From Hyphococcus sp. (lineage in GTDB: Bacteria > Pseudomonadota > Alphaproteobacteria > Caulobacterales > Parvularculaceae): a stretch of 47,189 bases of DNA. Below the pieces are notes generated by a model. That model saw only the letters and a program-made list of their open reading frames with translations, was not told where the DNA came from and did not search any database. Location: positions 1-47,189 of the forward strand of contig JANQOV010000041.1 of the NCBI GenBank assembly GCA_028285645.1, given 5' to 3'. Position numbers and translations under genes: made by a program. Numbering within the stretch: the first letter of the stretch is position 1; the number at the start of each line of letters is the position of its first letter. Of the stretch, positions 34,333 through 44,068 are shown piece by piece.

Positions 34333-37071
34333 ATGACTGAAATAACTCCTGAAATTGTCGCTGAACACGGCCTTAACGCCGAAGAGTATGAGCGCATCAA
34401 AACCCATATGGGCCGGGAGCCGAACCTCCTTGAGCTCGGCATTTTCTCCGTCATGTGGTCGGAGCATTGTTCATACAAATCCTCCCGCCGGCATTTGAAG
34501 AAGTTCCCGACGACCGCGCCCTGGGTGATCCAGGGGCCCGGCGAGAACGCCGGCGTTATCGACATCGGCGAGGGGTTGGCGGCGATCTTCAAAATGGAAA
34601 GCCACAATCACCCGTCATTCATTGAACCCTATCAGGGCGCGGCGACCGGCGTCGGCGGCATTATGCGTGATGTCTTCACCATGGGCGCAAGGCCGGTAGC
34701 GAATTTGAACGCGCTTCGTTTCGGCGACTGGGCGCACCTGAAAACCCGGCATCTGGTCTCTGGTGTTGTCGCCGGCATTGGCGGCTACGGCAATTGCATG
34801 GGCGTGCCGACAGTGGGCGGCGAAACCAATTTCGATGCAGGCTATGACGGCAACATTCTCGTCAACGCTATGACCGTGGGGATCGCTGAAAAGCACCGGA
34901 TTTTTTATTCCGCAGCCCGCGGTGCCGGCAACCCGGTGGTCTATGTTGGCTCTAAGACCGGCCGCGACGGCATTCACGGCGCGACCATGGCGTCGGCTGA
35001 GTTTGATGATGCGTCCGAAGAAAAACGTCCGACCGTTCAGGTTGGTGATCCGTTTACGGAAAAACTGCTGCTGGAAGCCTGTCTTGAATTGATGGCTTCC
35101 GACGCGATCATCGCTATTCAGGATATGGGCGCTGCGGGGCTTACATCGTCTTCCGTTGAAATGGCGGCGAAAGGCGGCGGCGGATTCATATTGGATCTCG
35201 ATCACGTGCCCCAGCGCGAAGAGGGCATGAGCGCCTATGAGATGATGCTCTCTGAGTCTCAGGAGCGCATGCTTATGGTCATTCATCCGACCAAGGAAGC
35301 GGAGGCCCGCGCTGTTTTCGAAAAATGGGACATCGATTTCGCCGTGATTGGCGAGACGACCCGCGATGGTCGACTGGTCATCAAACATAAGGGCGAAGTC
35401 GCCGCGGATATGCCGGTGCCGCCGCTGGCTGACGACGCGCCGAATTATGACCGGCCTTATACTGAGCTATCCAAGCCTGCGCCGCTCGAAGACCCGACAA
35501 TAACTTACCACGAAGCCGAGGCAATTTTGCGTGCGCCTGGCAAATCGGAAGAAGAGATGCGTCAGATCGCGCAAGCCTTGGTCGATGACCGGCTCGTTGG
35601 CGAACGAACAGCTGAAGCTGTTGGTGTCAGCGCTTCAACTGGCGAAGCAAGAGTTTATGCGCGCGCGCGTTCCGATCAGGCCGACGCGGCGGCTTTTGAA
35701 GGTTTTGAAGAAGCCGCACGCAACCTTGCTTCCAGTCAAATGGTTGAAACGGCTGAAGTTGAACGTCGCGAAGAAACGCTGTCGCTCGCAGAAGAGCCCG
35801 GCGGCGATACGATGCTCACCGCGCTATCAAAACTTATGGCGGCGCCAGACCTTTGTTCGCGTGCGTGGATATGGCGGCAATATGATCACACGGTCATGGG
35901 CGACACCGTGATTGCGCCGGGGGGCGACGCCGCGCTGGTGCGTATTCACGGAACCGGCCGGGCGCTCGCCATGACCACCGACGTTACGCCCCGCTATGTG
36001 GCGGCTGACCCGCATGAGGGCGGCAAGCAGGCGGTTGCCGAGACCTGGCGCAATATCTGCGCGACGGGCGCTGCGCCGCTCGCCGTCACTAATTGTCTTA
36101 ACTTCGGCAATCCGGAACGGCCAGAAATCATGGCGCAGTTTGTCGGCGCCATTGAAGGCGTCGCAGAGGCTTGTGAAACGCTTAACTATCCGGTGATCTC
36201 CGGCAATGTTTCGCTCTACAATGAGACCAACGGACAGGCGATCCCGCCAACCCCGGCGATCGGCGGCGTTGGCGTCATCGAAGACGCGACTAAGGCCGCC
36301 CGCCTTGGCGGCGCCGAAGCCGGCGAAGAATTGCTGGCGATCGGCATTACCCGCGGTCATCTTGGACAATCGATTTATTTACGCGATTTGTTCGGCATCA
36401 AAGAAGGCGCGCCGCCCCCGGTTGATCTGGGGCAAGAGCGAAAAACCGGCGAACTCATCCGCAAGCTGATTGATGAGGGGCTGGTGACGGCCTGCCATGA
36501 CGTCGCTGATGGCGGACTGCTGGTGGCTGCCGCGGAAATGGCGCTTGCCGCGGGCCGGGGACTTAATCTCGCAACGCCCGTAAAAGCGCGCAAAGCCGCC
36601 TTCTGGTTTGGCGAGGATCAGGGCCGCTATCTTGTGGCGGCGGCGCCCGCTGCTGCGGACACGGCGCTCCTCAAAGCCGCCATGGCGGGCGTCCAGGCCT
36701 CGAAAATCGGGCGCTTTGGCGGGCCGGACATTCTGCTTGATGACAAGGATGCGCTATCACTCCTTGATTTATCTGATATTTTTGAAGCCGCCCTGCCAGA
36801 TTACATGAACGCTGAAATCGCGAAGGAGACTGCTGACATGCCCATGGCCGCCGACGACATCAAAAAGCTCATTCTGGAAGCGATGCCGGACGCCGAGATC
36901 GAAATCGAGGACCTTGCCGGCGACGGCGACCACTACCGCGCCCGTATTGTCTCCTCGGCGTTTAACGGCAAGACCCGCGTCGCGCAGCATCAGTTGGTCT
37001 ACAGAGCATTAAAAGGCCGCATGGGTGGTGAGCTCCATGCGCTCGCCCTGGAGACGGAGGCAAGGGAGTAA
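34333..37071 (+). CDS. purL: Phosphoribosylformylglycinamidine synthase II fused to a BolA domain
   Basis: 912-residue protein; ordinary small PurL is about 740. PurL makes formylglycinamidine ribonucleotide from FGAR with ammonia from PurQ (purine pathway step 4). Its motifs are all present: [70 protein letters not shown] and [13 protein letters not shown]. Two additions stand out. Between the halves (about 379-495) there is about 100 residues of extra acidic/Ala-rich sequence. After a normal PurL ending (LPDYMN, about 826) the frame runs through a 9-residue linker into a complete BolA domain (about 836-912), with invariant His886 in QHQLVYRAL. purS, purQ and grxD are not adjacent. Confidence 0.93.
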   Translation: MTEITPEIVAEHGLNAEEYERIKTHMGREPNLLELGIFSVMWSEHCSYKSSRRHLKKFPTTAPWVIQGPGENAGVIDIGEGLAAIFKMESHNHPSFIEPYQGAATGVGGIMRDVFTMGARPVANLNALRFGDWAHLKTRHLVSGVVAGIGGYGNCMGVPTVGGETNFDAGYDGNILVNAMTVGIAEKHRIFYSAARGAGNPVVYVGSKTGRDGIHGATMASAEFDDASEEKRPTVQVGDPFTEKLLLEACLELMASDAIIAIQDMGAAGLTSSSVEMAAKGGGGFILDLDHVPQREEGMSAYEMMLSESQERMLMVIHPTKEAEARAVFEKWDIDFAVIGETTRDGRLVIKHKGEVAADMPVPPLADDAPNYDRPYTELSKPAPLEDPTITYHEAEAILRAPGKSEEEMRQIAQALVDDRLVGERTAEAVGVSASTGEARVYARARSDQADAAAFEGFEEAARNLASSQMVETAEVERREETLSLAEEPGGDTMLTALSKLMAAPDLCSRAWIWRQYDHTVMGDTVIAPGGDAALVRIHGTGRALAMTTDVTPRYVAADPHEGGKQAVAETWRNICATGAAPLAVTNCLNFGNPERPEIMAQFVGAIEGVAEACETLNYPVISGNVSLYNETNGQAIPPTPAIGGVGVIEDATKAARLGGAEAGEELLAIGITRGHLGQSIYLRDLFGIKEGAPPPVDLGQERKTGELIRKLIDEGLVTACHDVADGGLLVAAAEMALAAGRGLNLATPVKARKAAFWFGEDQGRYLVAAAPAAADTALLKAAMAGVQASKIGRFGGPDILLDDKDALSLLDLSDIFEAALPDYMNAEIAKETADMPMAADDIKKLILEAMPDAEIEIEDLAGDGDHYRARIVSSAFNGKTRVAQHQLVYRALKGRMGGELHALALETEARE
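36823..36840 (+). promoter_or_regulatory. Internal ribosome site and ATG at the PurL-BolA junction
   Basis: AAGGAG at 36823-36828 stands 9 nt before ATG 36838, in the purL frame, exactly where a separate bolA would begin; a second in-frame ATG follows at 36844. Free BolA of 77 residues could therefore be made in addition to the fusion. This is either the remnant of a former separate gene or a working dual-product arrangement. Confidence 0.6.
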
Positions 37072-37080
37072 GCCTGGCGC

Positions 37081-38403
37081 CTACCCAACCAACCCCATCA
37101 CCAAAATCACGCCAATTCCCACTGGCGCAAGATAGCGCACAATAAACCGCCAGACGCGAAAGAGCATTGGGCTTAGCCCCGCAAGCTCGCCTCGCATGAC
37201 GGCGCGCGGCGCCACCCAGCCCGCAAAGATCGCCGCCAAAAGCCCGCCCACCGGCATCGCCACATTGCCGGCCATGAAGTCGATGAGCTCGGCCAAATGC
37301 GGCGTCAAGACGCTTGCGGCGCCGACCGTCCAGGCAATCGCGCCAAGCACAAATACGGAAGCACGGCGCCCGAGCCCCAATTGTTCTTCAACGACAACGG
37401 AAGCGAGCAACAACATGGCGATCGACGATGTCAGCGCGGCGATGAAGGACAAAAAGAAAAACAACCCGCCAATCGCCGACCCAAAGGGCATGCCTGAAAA
37501 CGCCGCCGGCATGGCGTTGAAGATGAGCCCCATGCCCGCTGCGGGATCAAGGCTGAAGGCGAAGACGACAGGAAAAATCATCAGACCGGCCACAATCGCC
37601 ACAAGCGTATCGGCGCCGGCGATCACTGCGCCATTGGTGACGAGGTTTTCGTCTTTACTCAAGAACGCGCCGTACGTGATCATGACACCGCCGCCGACCG
37701 CGACAGAGAAAAACGCTTGCCCGAGTGCGGCGAGCATGATCTCTGGTGTTAATTCAGAAAAGCGGGGCGTGAAGAGATAGGAAAGCGCTTGTTCTGCGGC
37801 GCCGGTGGCGAGGGCGTAGAAACAGAGCCCTACCAACATGATAAAAAAGATTGGCATCAGGATGGTTGTGACCCGCTCGATGCCGGCGTTAAGACCGCGC
37901 GCCACAACAAGAACTGTTACACCCATGAACAGCGTATGCCAGGCAAGCGCATGGGCCGGACTGGCGTAAAGTGGCAAGGCGCTTTCGCCGCCGGCAAACT
38001 CACCGCTAAATGACATGACAGAATAGGCCATGATGCGGCCGGCGATGACGCTGTAAGTCGTCAAGACAAGATAACTTGCGGTAACGCCCACAAGACCGAC
38101 GACGCCCCAAAGCGGCGACTTGCCGGCGTCAACCGCGAGCCCGCTGGTTGATCCGACCGCTGACTTTCCTTTTACGCGGCCAACCGACAATTCACCCATC
38201 ATCACCGGGTAAACGATCACTGCAACGCAAATGAGATAGACAATCACAAACGCTGATCCGCCATTCTGGCCAGTCTGAAACGGAAAGCGCCATAAATTAC
38301 CAAGGCCAACCGCAGCGCCGATGGAGGCGATGAGAAACGCCGTGCGAGACGACCATTTACGGCCTTCCGGCGTATCTCCGGCGTCCGTTTGCGGTGAAGC
38401 CAT
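37081..38403 (-). CDS. Neurotransmitter:sodium symporter (NSS/SNF) family transporter
   Basis: 440-residue membrane transporter of the NSS family, which carries amino acids or amines together with Na+. The first helix has the family signature IGAAVGLGNLWRFPFQTGQN; about 11-12 membrane helices follow. The unwound TM1 region and the Asn-rich Na sites are preserved by eye. Substrate unknown. Start 38403 (MASPQTDAG) is backed by GGGAG 7 nt upstream; the frame is open to 38535. The stop is 9 nt from the end of convergent purL. It diverges from the M1 peptidase gene across 187 bp. Confidence 0.92.
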   Translation of the reverse strand: MASPQTDAGDTPEGRKWSSRTAFLIASIGAAVGLGNLWRFPFQTGQNGGSAFVIVYLICVAVIVYPVMMGELSVGRVKGKSAVGSTSGLAVDAGKSPLWGVVGLVGVTASYLVLTTYSVIAGRIMAYSVMSFSGEFAGGESALPLYASPAHALAWHTLFMGVTVLVVARGLNAGIERVTTILMPIFFIMLVGLCFYALATGAAEQALSYLFTPRFSELTPEIMLAALGQAFFSVAVGGGVMITYGAFLSKDENLVTNGAVIAGADTLVAIVAGLMIFPVVFAFSLDPAAGMGLIFNAMPAAFSGMPFGSAIGGLFFFLSFIAALTSSIAMLLLASVVVEEQLGLGRRASVFVLGAIAWTVGAASVLTPHLAELIDFMAGNVAMPVGGLLAAIFAGWVAPRAVMRGELAGLSPMLFRVWRFIVRYLAPVGIGVILVMGLVG

Positions 38404-38590
38404 GTTCGTCTCCCTAATCGGCGTCATTTCGGCCAGAATCTGTTTCCGCCGTTCTTGCCATGAATTGACGCATTGCGGATAGCGTAAATTGGCGCTGAAT
38501 TGATCGCCTGATGCGATGGTCCCGCCTTGCGGCAACGCAGTCTCACCGCTAGGTTCCGCGGCTTAGGGGGCTTAGTCGAGAGGAAATTCA

Positions 38591-40549
38591 ATGTCACTCA
38601 GAATTGCCGTCGCCGGCGTCTCCCTGTTGGCGCTTGCCGTCAGCGCTTGCTCCAGAAATAATGAAACGCCCGCTGCAACGCAGGACGGCGCGGGTGAAGA
38701 ACACGCGGCAATTGACGCCTCGGTCGTAACGGAGGCCGCAGCGGCGTGGGCTGCGCTAGCGGACCCGAATGAACGTGACGCTTTTACCTACGCAAATTAC
38801 CGCGACATTCGCGTCACCAATGTTGACCTTGATCTTACGGTCGATTTTGAGGCCAAGGTATTGGCGGGAACAGCGGAGCTTGATTTCGAACGGCTTTCCG
38901 ACAGCGTTAATCGTATTATTCTGGATACGAATGATCTAACCATCGATCTGGTGGAGGCGCGGGTTGACGATGCTTGGATCACGACGGGCTATAAACTGAC
39001 GCCGGACGATCCGCAGCTCGGCTCATCGTTGGCGATCAATTTTCCGGATGAGGCCGACCGTGTGCGCATTAACTACAAGACAAGCCCAGGGGCCGGGGGC
39101 CTGCAATGGCTTTCCCCTGAACAAACCGCAAGCGGCGAACACCCGTTCCTGTTCAGCCAGAACCAAGCGATCTATGCGCGCTCCATGGCGCCAGTGCAGG
39201 ATACGCCCGCGGTGCGCTTGACCTATTCGGCGCGGATCAAGACACAGCCTGAGCTCGTTGCGGTAATGAGCGCGGAGCAGGATGAAGGTCCGCGGGATGG
39301 CGACTATTCCTTCAGGATGCCGCAACCCATCCCGTCCTACTTACTTGCGATTGCGATCGGCGATCTCGACTTCAGACCCATCGGCGATCACATGGGCGTT
39401 TATGCGGAGAGCTATATCGTCGATGCAGCGACGGCTGAGTTTGAAGACACGCCGCTGATGGAAGAGGCGATCGAGCAGTTTTACGGGCCTTACCTCTGGG
39501 GCCGCTATGACATGATTGTGCTGCCGCCGAGTTTTCCCTTTGGCGGTATGGAAAACCCGCGGCTTTCTTTCCTGACGCCGACCCTCGTCGCCGGCGATAA
39601 GAGCCTGACCAATGTTGTGGCGCACGAGCTTGCCCATTCCTGGTCCGGCAATCTTGTGACCAACGCGACCTGGCGCGACGCTTGGCTCAACGAAGGTTTC
39701 ACGGTCTATGTCGAAAATCGCACCATGGAAGCGCTCTATGGCGAAGATCGCGCTGTCATGGAGCGGGCGCTCGATCTTGAGAGCTTAAAACGCGATGTTC
39801 GCGAAGCGGAACGGCCGGAGCTTACGGCGCTTAAAATGCCCAAGGATATCGCCAATCCTGACGTACCCTTCAGCCAAGTGTCTTATGCGGGCGGCATGTT
39901 CTTTTTGAAGTTTTTGGAGGAGCGCTTTGGCCGCGAAGTTTTCGACGACTTTTTGCGCAACTATTTCGACAATTTTGCGTTCCAGGCAATCTCGACGGAA
40001 GATTTTCTGGCCTATTTTGCGGAGAACCTTTGGGCGAAAAATCCTGGCGCGGTAACCAAAGCCGAAATTGACGCTTGGATCTATGAGCCCGGCCTGCCGG
40101 ACACTATTGAAGCGCCGCAATCAGATGCCTTTGAGCGGGTCGCCATGCAGCAGGCGGCGTGGCTCGGCGGCGGCGATGTCGAAGGGATCGAAACCGGCGC
40201 CTGGACGACCCATGAATGGCTGCATTTCATCAATACGCTGCCGGATGATCTTGGAACGGAGCAAATGGCGGCGCTCGATGGCCGTTTTGACCTCAGCAAC
40301 TCGCAAAATGCAGAGATCGCCTTTGCCTGGTACATGCTGGCGATCAAAGGCGGTTATGAGCCAGCTATTGAACCGCTTGAGGAATTTTTGAAGCGCGTCG
40401 GTCGCGGCAAATTCATTTATCGCCTTTATCAGGCGCTTGTGGACAATGACCGCGGCGAATGGGGTCAAAGCGTCTATCAGGTCGCTCGGCCGGGTTATCA
40501 TCCGATTGCGCAAGCGCGGATCGATGGGATTTTCGGAGATGCGAATTGA
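38591..40549 (+). CDS. M1-family aminopeptidase lipoprotein (leukotriene A4 hydrolase-like)
   Basis: 652-residue zinc aminopeptidase. A lipoprotein signal with lipobox VSAC (Cys about 20) puts it in the envelope. The substrate-recognition motif is GGMENPRLSF; the zinc site is H345-E-L-A-H349 with third ligand Glu368 (NEGFTVYVE), a HExxH-x18-E pattern; the C-terminal region is the helical domain of LTA4 hydrolase-type M1 enzymes. It trims N-terminal residues from peptides, probably in the periplasm. GAGAGGA precedes the ATG. Its stop overlaps the next gene start by 11 nt. Confidence 0.92.
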   Translation: MSLRIAVAGVSLLALAVSACSRNNETPAATQDGAGEEHAAIDASVVTEAAAAWAALADPNERDAFTYANYRDIRVTNVDLDLTVDFEAKVLAGTAELDFERLSDSVNRIILDTNDLTIDLVEARVDDAWITTGYKLTPDDPQLGSSLAINFPDEADRVRINYKTSPGAGGLQWLSPEQTASGEHPFLFSQNQAIYARSMAPVQDTPAVRLTYSARIKTQPELVAVMSAEQDEGPRDGDYSFRMPQPIPSYLLAIAIGDLDFRPIGDHMGVYAESYIVDAATAEFEDTPLMEEAIEQFYGPYLWGRYDMIVLPPSFPFGGMENPRLSFLTPTLVAGDKSLTNVVAHELAHSWSGNLVTNATWRDAWLNEGFTVYVENRTMEALYGEDRAVMERALDLESLKRDVREAERPELTALKMPKDIANPDVPFSQVSYAGGMFFLKFLEERFGREVFDDFLRNYFDNFAFQAISTEDFLAYFAENLWAKNPGAVTKAEIDAWIYEPGLPDTIEAPQSDAFERVAMQQAAWLGGGDVEGIETGAWTTHEWLHFINTLPDDLGTEQMAALDGRFDLSNSQNAEIAFAWYMLAIKGGYEPAIEPLEEFLKRVGRGKFIYRLYQALVDNDRGEWGQSVYQVARPGYHPIAQARIDGIFGDAN

Positions 40550-41045
40550 GATCACGAAAAACGCAAGGGACGATCAAATTGCTATCACCCGTCTGGACGG
40601 ATCGCGCGTCGTCACGCGCTTTCCGAAGAAGGGGTCAATTCCGCACGATGCTGTTCACCTGTTTGTGGAGGAAGAACTGGGGCTTGCGGAAGGTTTTTGG
40701 GGCCTGGTTGGAAAAGGTCTGCATCCTGAGGCGATTGCAGCGCTTGCGAAAGAGAGCGGGCATCCAAGCGTCGCGCGGCCTGCAGAGCCGGACGAAGACA
40801 TCGTGCAATTGTTGCAGTCAGAGCGACTGGTCGAGTGTTTTGAGGCCGATTTTTGGAGCACGCCGACTGATATCGAGACATTCTTGTCCGTTGTCGCCGC
40901 GGCCTGCAGGCAGTCATTGATCCCGGCGCCCAAACTGACCGAAGACTTTGTTGAGCGCACGCGTATGCGCATTAACGCTTTTGCCCAGAAATGGCGAGCG
41001 CTCCCGGAAGGGGGGAGCGTTGAACTTTGTTGGTCGGGTGTTTGA
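40539..41045 (+). CDS. Hypothetical protein coupled to the M1 peptidase
   Basis: 168-residue cytoplasmic protein with no known domain. The sequence has a beta-rich start (DQIAITRLDGSRVVTRFPKKG) and an HDAVHLFVEEELGL helix, then a largely helical C-terminal half. The ATG at 40539 overlaps the M1 peptidase stop by 11 nt; ATG 40524 is an alternative. It converges with pncC across 15 nt. Function unknown. Confidence 0.78.
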   Translation: MRIEITKNARDDQIAITRLDGSRVVTRFPKKGSIPHDAVHLFVEEELGLAEGFWGLVGKGLHPEAIAALAKESGHPSVARPAEPDEDIVQLLQSERLVECFEADFWSTPTDIETFLSVVAAACRQSLIPAPKLTEDFVERTRMRINAFAQKWRALPEGGSVELCWSGV

Positions 41046-41060
41046 ACTGGTCGAGCGCTG

Positions 41061-41561
41061 TCAGTTGCGCTGGTCGATAGCCTGAAGCAGTAGGTCGAGC
41101 GCCGCTGTGACCGTCTCTGCACGGATAAAATCGCGGCCTTTGTTTTTAAACTGCCGGCTGGTTGTGCGCGCTTCGAAACCCGCACCGGCGATGCCGAACC
41201 AAACGAGGCCGACAGGCTTCTCCTTCGTGCCGCCGGTAGGGCCCGCGACGCCGGTTACAGAAACCGTAAGCGATGCGCGGGAGCGTTCCAACGCGCCAGT
41301 GGCCATTGCCTGAGCGACCTCTTCGCTGACCGCGCCATGGGTCTCAATCAATTCCATGGGCACGCCTAGCATTTCGTTCTTGGCTTCATTGGAATAGGTA
41401 ACGAACCCTCGATCGACGACCGCGGATGACCCTGAAATGTCGGTCAGCGCGCCGGCGATGAGCCCGCCGGTGCAGGATTCCGCCGTGGCGATCATTACGT
41501 TCTTCGCCGTCGCCCGTTCTATGACGGCGGCGGCTAATGATGTCATATCGTGCTCGCTCAT
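41061..41561 (-). CDS. pncC: Nicotinamide-nucleotide amidohydrolase (CinA C-terminal domain type)
   Basis: 166-residue stand-alone CinA C-terminal (PncC) domain, which deamidates NMN to nicotinate mononucleotide in NAD salvage. The active-site segment is ATAESCTGGLIAG (Ser29), followed by GFVTYSNEAKNEMLGV and VSVTGVAGPTGG, both family-typical. Start 41561 lies 4 nt after the ispDF stop; a later ATG (41546) is possible. Coupling to ispDF is common in Alphaproteobacteria. Confidence 0.93.
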   Translation of the reverse strand: MSEHDMTSLAAAVIERATAKNVMIATAESCTGGLIAGALTDISGSSAVVDRGFVTYSNEAKNEMLGVPMELIETHGAVSEEVAQAMATGALERSRASLTVSVTGVAGPTGGTKEKPVGLVWFGIAGAGFEARTTSRQFKNKGRDFIRAETVTAALDLLLQAIDQRN

Positions 41562-41565
41562 CGAT

Positions 41566-42750
41566 TTAGTTCGCTGGCAAAGCGACAGTTGCCGTCGCTT
41601 GCGCCGCAAGGCCTTCGCCGCGGCCAGCAAAGCCCAGTTTCTCCGTGGTCGTTGCTTTAACGGAGATGCGGGCCGCATCCAGGTTTAAGATTTGTGCAAG
41701 GCTTTCACGCATGGCTTTGCGGTGCGGACCGATCTTCGGCGCTTCGCAAATCAGCGTCACATCGCAATGGGTAATGCGTCCGCCTTTGTCGGCAACAAGA
41801 TCGCGCGCTTTCTCCAGGAATACCCGGCTGGCGGCGCCTTTCCATTTGGGGTCAGAAGGCGGGAAGTGATCGCCAATATCGCCTTCGCTGATGGCGCCGA
41901 GGATGGCGTCGGTGAGCGCATGCATGCCGACGTCGGCGTCGGAGTGGCCTTTGAGTTTTTGGTCATGGGCGATTTCGACGCCGCACAAAGTGACTTTGTC
42001 GCCTGGCTCGAAGGCGTGCACGTCAAAGCCGTGGCCAGTGCGGTATTCCATCATCATCCTCTTCCGTCCAAGGAGGGTTTCCGCCATGCCGAAATCTTCC
42101 GCTTGCGTTAGTTTCATATTGTCCGGCGAGCCGGGAACCAACGCAACGGCAAGCCCAGCGGCTTCCGCCACCGCTGCGTCATCGGTAAGCGTTTGTCCGG
42201 CAGCGGCGTGATGGGCTTTGAGGATTTTATCGAAATGAAACCCTTGGGGCGTTTGCGCCCGCCAGAGTGCTTCGCGCGGCACTGTTGCCGTGATCTGTGC
42301 GTTTTCATTGCCGCGTTTGATAGTGTCATGGACGGGGAGGGCGGCGATCGCCCCGTCATTGTCCGCCAGCGCACCGATGACCCGGGAAATGGTTTCAGCA
42401 TCCACAAACGGCCGGGCAGCGTCATGGATGAGTACGCGCGTCGGCGCATTTGCTTCGAGACTTTGAAGGCCTAACCGCACCGAATCCTGCCGCTCGGCGC
42501 CGCCATTGACCGGCGCGAGCAATTTTTCATGCGATAGCAACGGCGCTATGGCGGTTTCATATTCCTGATGATCGTCCGGATGGATGATGATCCGCACGCC
42601 GTCAATTTGTGAGTGATCGAGAAACGCAGCCGCCGTGTGGGCGATCACCGCCTTGCCGGCAAGATCGCGATATTGCTTCGGCCCGCCGGCGCCGGCGCGG
42701 GCGCCCCTGCCGGCGGCAACGATGATGGCGATGGTAGCGTTATCGTTCAT
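41566..42750 (-). CDS. ispDF: Bifunctional IspD/IspF of the MEP isoprenoid pathway
   Basis: 394-residue fused enzyme. The N-terminal IspD domain (about 1-230) makes CDP-methylerythritol; it has the nucleotide-binding IVAAGRGARAGAGGPKQY start, HDAARPFV and WRAQTPQGF. The C-terminal IspF domain (about 236-394) cyclises CDP-ME-2-phosphate; it has GHGFDVHAFEPGD (metal-binding Asp and His), GHSDADV and the KATTTEKLGFAGRGEG ending. The fusion is the usual form in Alphaproteobacteria. ATG 42750 opens a two-gene operon with pncC and faces dusB across 71 bp. Confidence 0.95.
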   Translation of the reverse strand: MNDNATIAIIVAAGRGARAGAGGPKQYRDLAGKAVIAHTAAAFLDHSQIDGVRIIIHPDDHQEYETAIAPLLSHEKLLAPVNGGAERQDSVRLGLQSLEANAPTRVLIHDAARPFVDAETISRVIGALADNDGAIAALPVHDTIKRGNENAQITATVPREALWRAQTPQGFHFDKILKAHHAAAGQTLTDDAAVAEAAGLAVALVPGSPDNMKLTQAEDFGMAETLLGRKRMMMEYRTGHGFDVHAFEPGDKVTLCGVEIAHDQKLKGHSDADVGMHALTDAILGAISEGDIGDHFPPSDPKWKGAASRVFLEKARDLVADKGGRITHCDVTLICEAPKIGPHRKAMRESLAQILNLDAARISVKATTTEKLGFAGRGEGLAAQATATVALPAN

Positions 42751-42821
42751 AAAAGCGGCAAACAGATTTGTGGCGGCAAGGTTTAGCGGTTAAACAGCGG
42801 GCGCGCCAAGCGTAAAGCGAG

Positions 42822-43835
42822 ATGATGCTAAAGATTGCGGGAATAGAGCTTAAAAACAATGTCGCCGTGGCGCCGATGTCAGGAGTGAGCGACTTGCCGT
42901 TCCGCCGCGCGGCGCATCGCTTTGGGGCCGGGCTCGTTGTTTCGGAGATGGTGGCGAGCGAAGAATTGGCGCGGGCGCGCCCTGATGTGGTGCGCCGGGC
43001 GGCGGGGGACGCGGACATCTTTCCGTTTATGATTCAGCTCGCAGGCCGCGAGGCGCGCTGGATGGCTGAGGGCGCAAAGCTCGCTGAAGCAGCAGGCGCT
43101 GACATTATCGACATCAATATGGGCTGTCCGTCGCGGCAGGTGACGGGGGCGGCCTCTGGTTCGGCGCTGATGCGCGACCTTGATCATGCGCTAACGCTGA
43201 TCGACGCGACCGTTGGCGCAACACATCTGCCGGTGACGCTTAAGATGCGCCTCGGCTGGGACTGGTCGAGCCTTAATGCGCCAGAATTAGCGCAGCGGGC
43301 GGAGAATGCCGGCATCCAACTGGTGACGGTGCATGGCCGAACGCGCTGCGATTTTTATAAGGGCGAGGCGAATTGGGCCGCGGTGCGGGCAGTCAAAGAG
43401 TGCGTCTCGATCCCGGTTATGGTTAATGGCGATGTTCTGTGCGCGGAAACAGCACGCAAGGCGCTTGCCCGATCCGGCGCGGACGCGGTGATGATCGGTC
43501 GCGCAAGCGTCGGCCGGCCATGGCTTGCCGGTGCTGTGGCGGCGGCTCTTGCCAATGGCGGCGCTATGGAAGCGCCGAGCCTTGAAGCGCAACGGGATGC
43601 GGCGCTGACCCATTATCAGGATACGATTTCCCATTATGGCGCGCCGCTTGGTGTGCGCATGGCTCGCAAACATCTGGCCGCCTATGTGGAGCACGCGCCC
43701 GCTGATTTGGCGCCGACAGCGCGCCGAGCGTTGCGTGCTTCGATCTGCACGCTGACCTCCCCGGATCGCGTGCTTAAGACCTTGGAAGCGCTCTATGAGG
43801 GCGACGTGAGCTCGGCGCAGCGCCTTGCCGCCTGA
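42822..43835 (+). CDS. dusB: tRNA-dihydrouridine synthase B
   Basis: 337-residue flavoenzyme that reduces uridine in the D-loop of tRNA. FMN-barrel features are [11 protein letters not shown] at the start, [12 protein letters not shown] with catalytic Cys102, [16 protein letters not shown], and [14 protein letters not shown] for phosphate binding. The start is ATGATG at 42822. In most Alphaproteobacteria dusB is followed by ntrB-ntrC-ntrY-ntrX; here ntrY comes directly, after 225 bp. Confidence 0.94.
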   Translation: MMLKIAGIELKNNVAVAPMSGVSDLPFRRAAHRFGAGLVVSEMVASEELARARPDVVRRAAGDADIFPFMIQLAGREARWMAEGAKLAEAAGADIIDINMGCPSRQVTGAASGSALMRDLDHALTLIDATVGATHLPVTLKMRLGWDWSSLNAPELAQRAENAGIQLVTVHGRTRCDFYKGEANWAAVRAVKECVSIPVMVNGDVLCAETARKALARSGADAVMIGRASVGRPWLAGAVAAALANGGAMEAPSLEAQRDAALTHYQDTISHYGAPLGVRMARKHLAAYVEHAPADLAPTARRALRASICTLTSPDRVLKTLEALYEGDVSSAQRLAA

Positions 43836-43990
43836 TCAGCGCGAGATTGCTTGGTATCCAGCCCTCGCAAAATATGCGTCTTTTTCGCAACATTTGTGTT
43901 GATTTCTTGCAACAATCGACGCAGCATCCCTGTCGGTTCGCTGTTTGCAAGCGCTTTTGCCGGTGAAAAGCGATCCGGGCCGGCTGTGTC

Positions 43991-44068
43991 ATGGCGGGCT
44001 GCGGGGGCTGTGTGGGTCTGAGCGAGACAAGTGTGATTGGTCCCTTCGAGGCGGCGTGCGTTGAGTGA
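43991..44068 (+). CDS. Possible 25-residue upstream ORF of ntrY, Cys-rich
   Basis: ATG 43991 opens a frame of 25 codons starting MAGCGGCVGLSE and ending CVE, whose TGA (44066-44068) overlaps the proposed TTG start of ntrY (44061) by 8 nt. No strong ribosome site precedes it. A leader peptide or redox-sensing CxxC peptide coupled to ntrY is possible, but the frame may be chance. The rest of 43836-44060 holds nothing I can identify beyond two GCAACA direct repeats. Confidence 0.25.
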   Translation: MAGCGGCVGLSETSVIGPFEAACVE

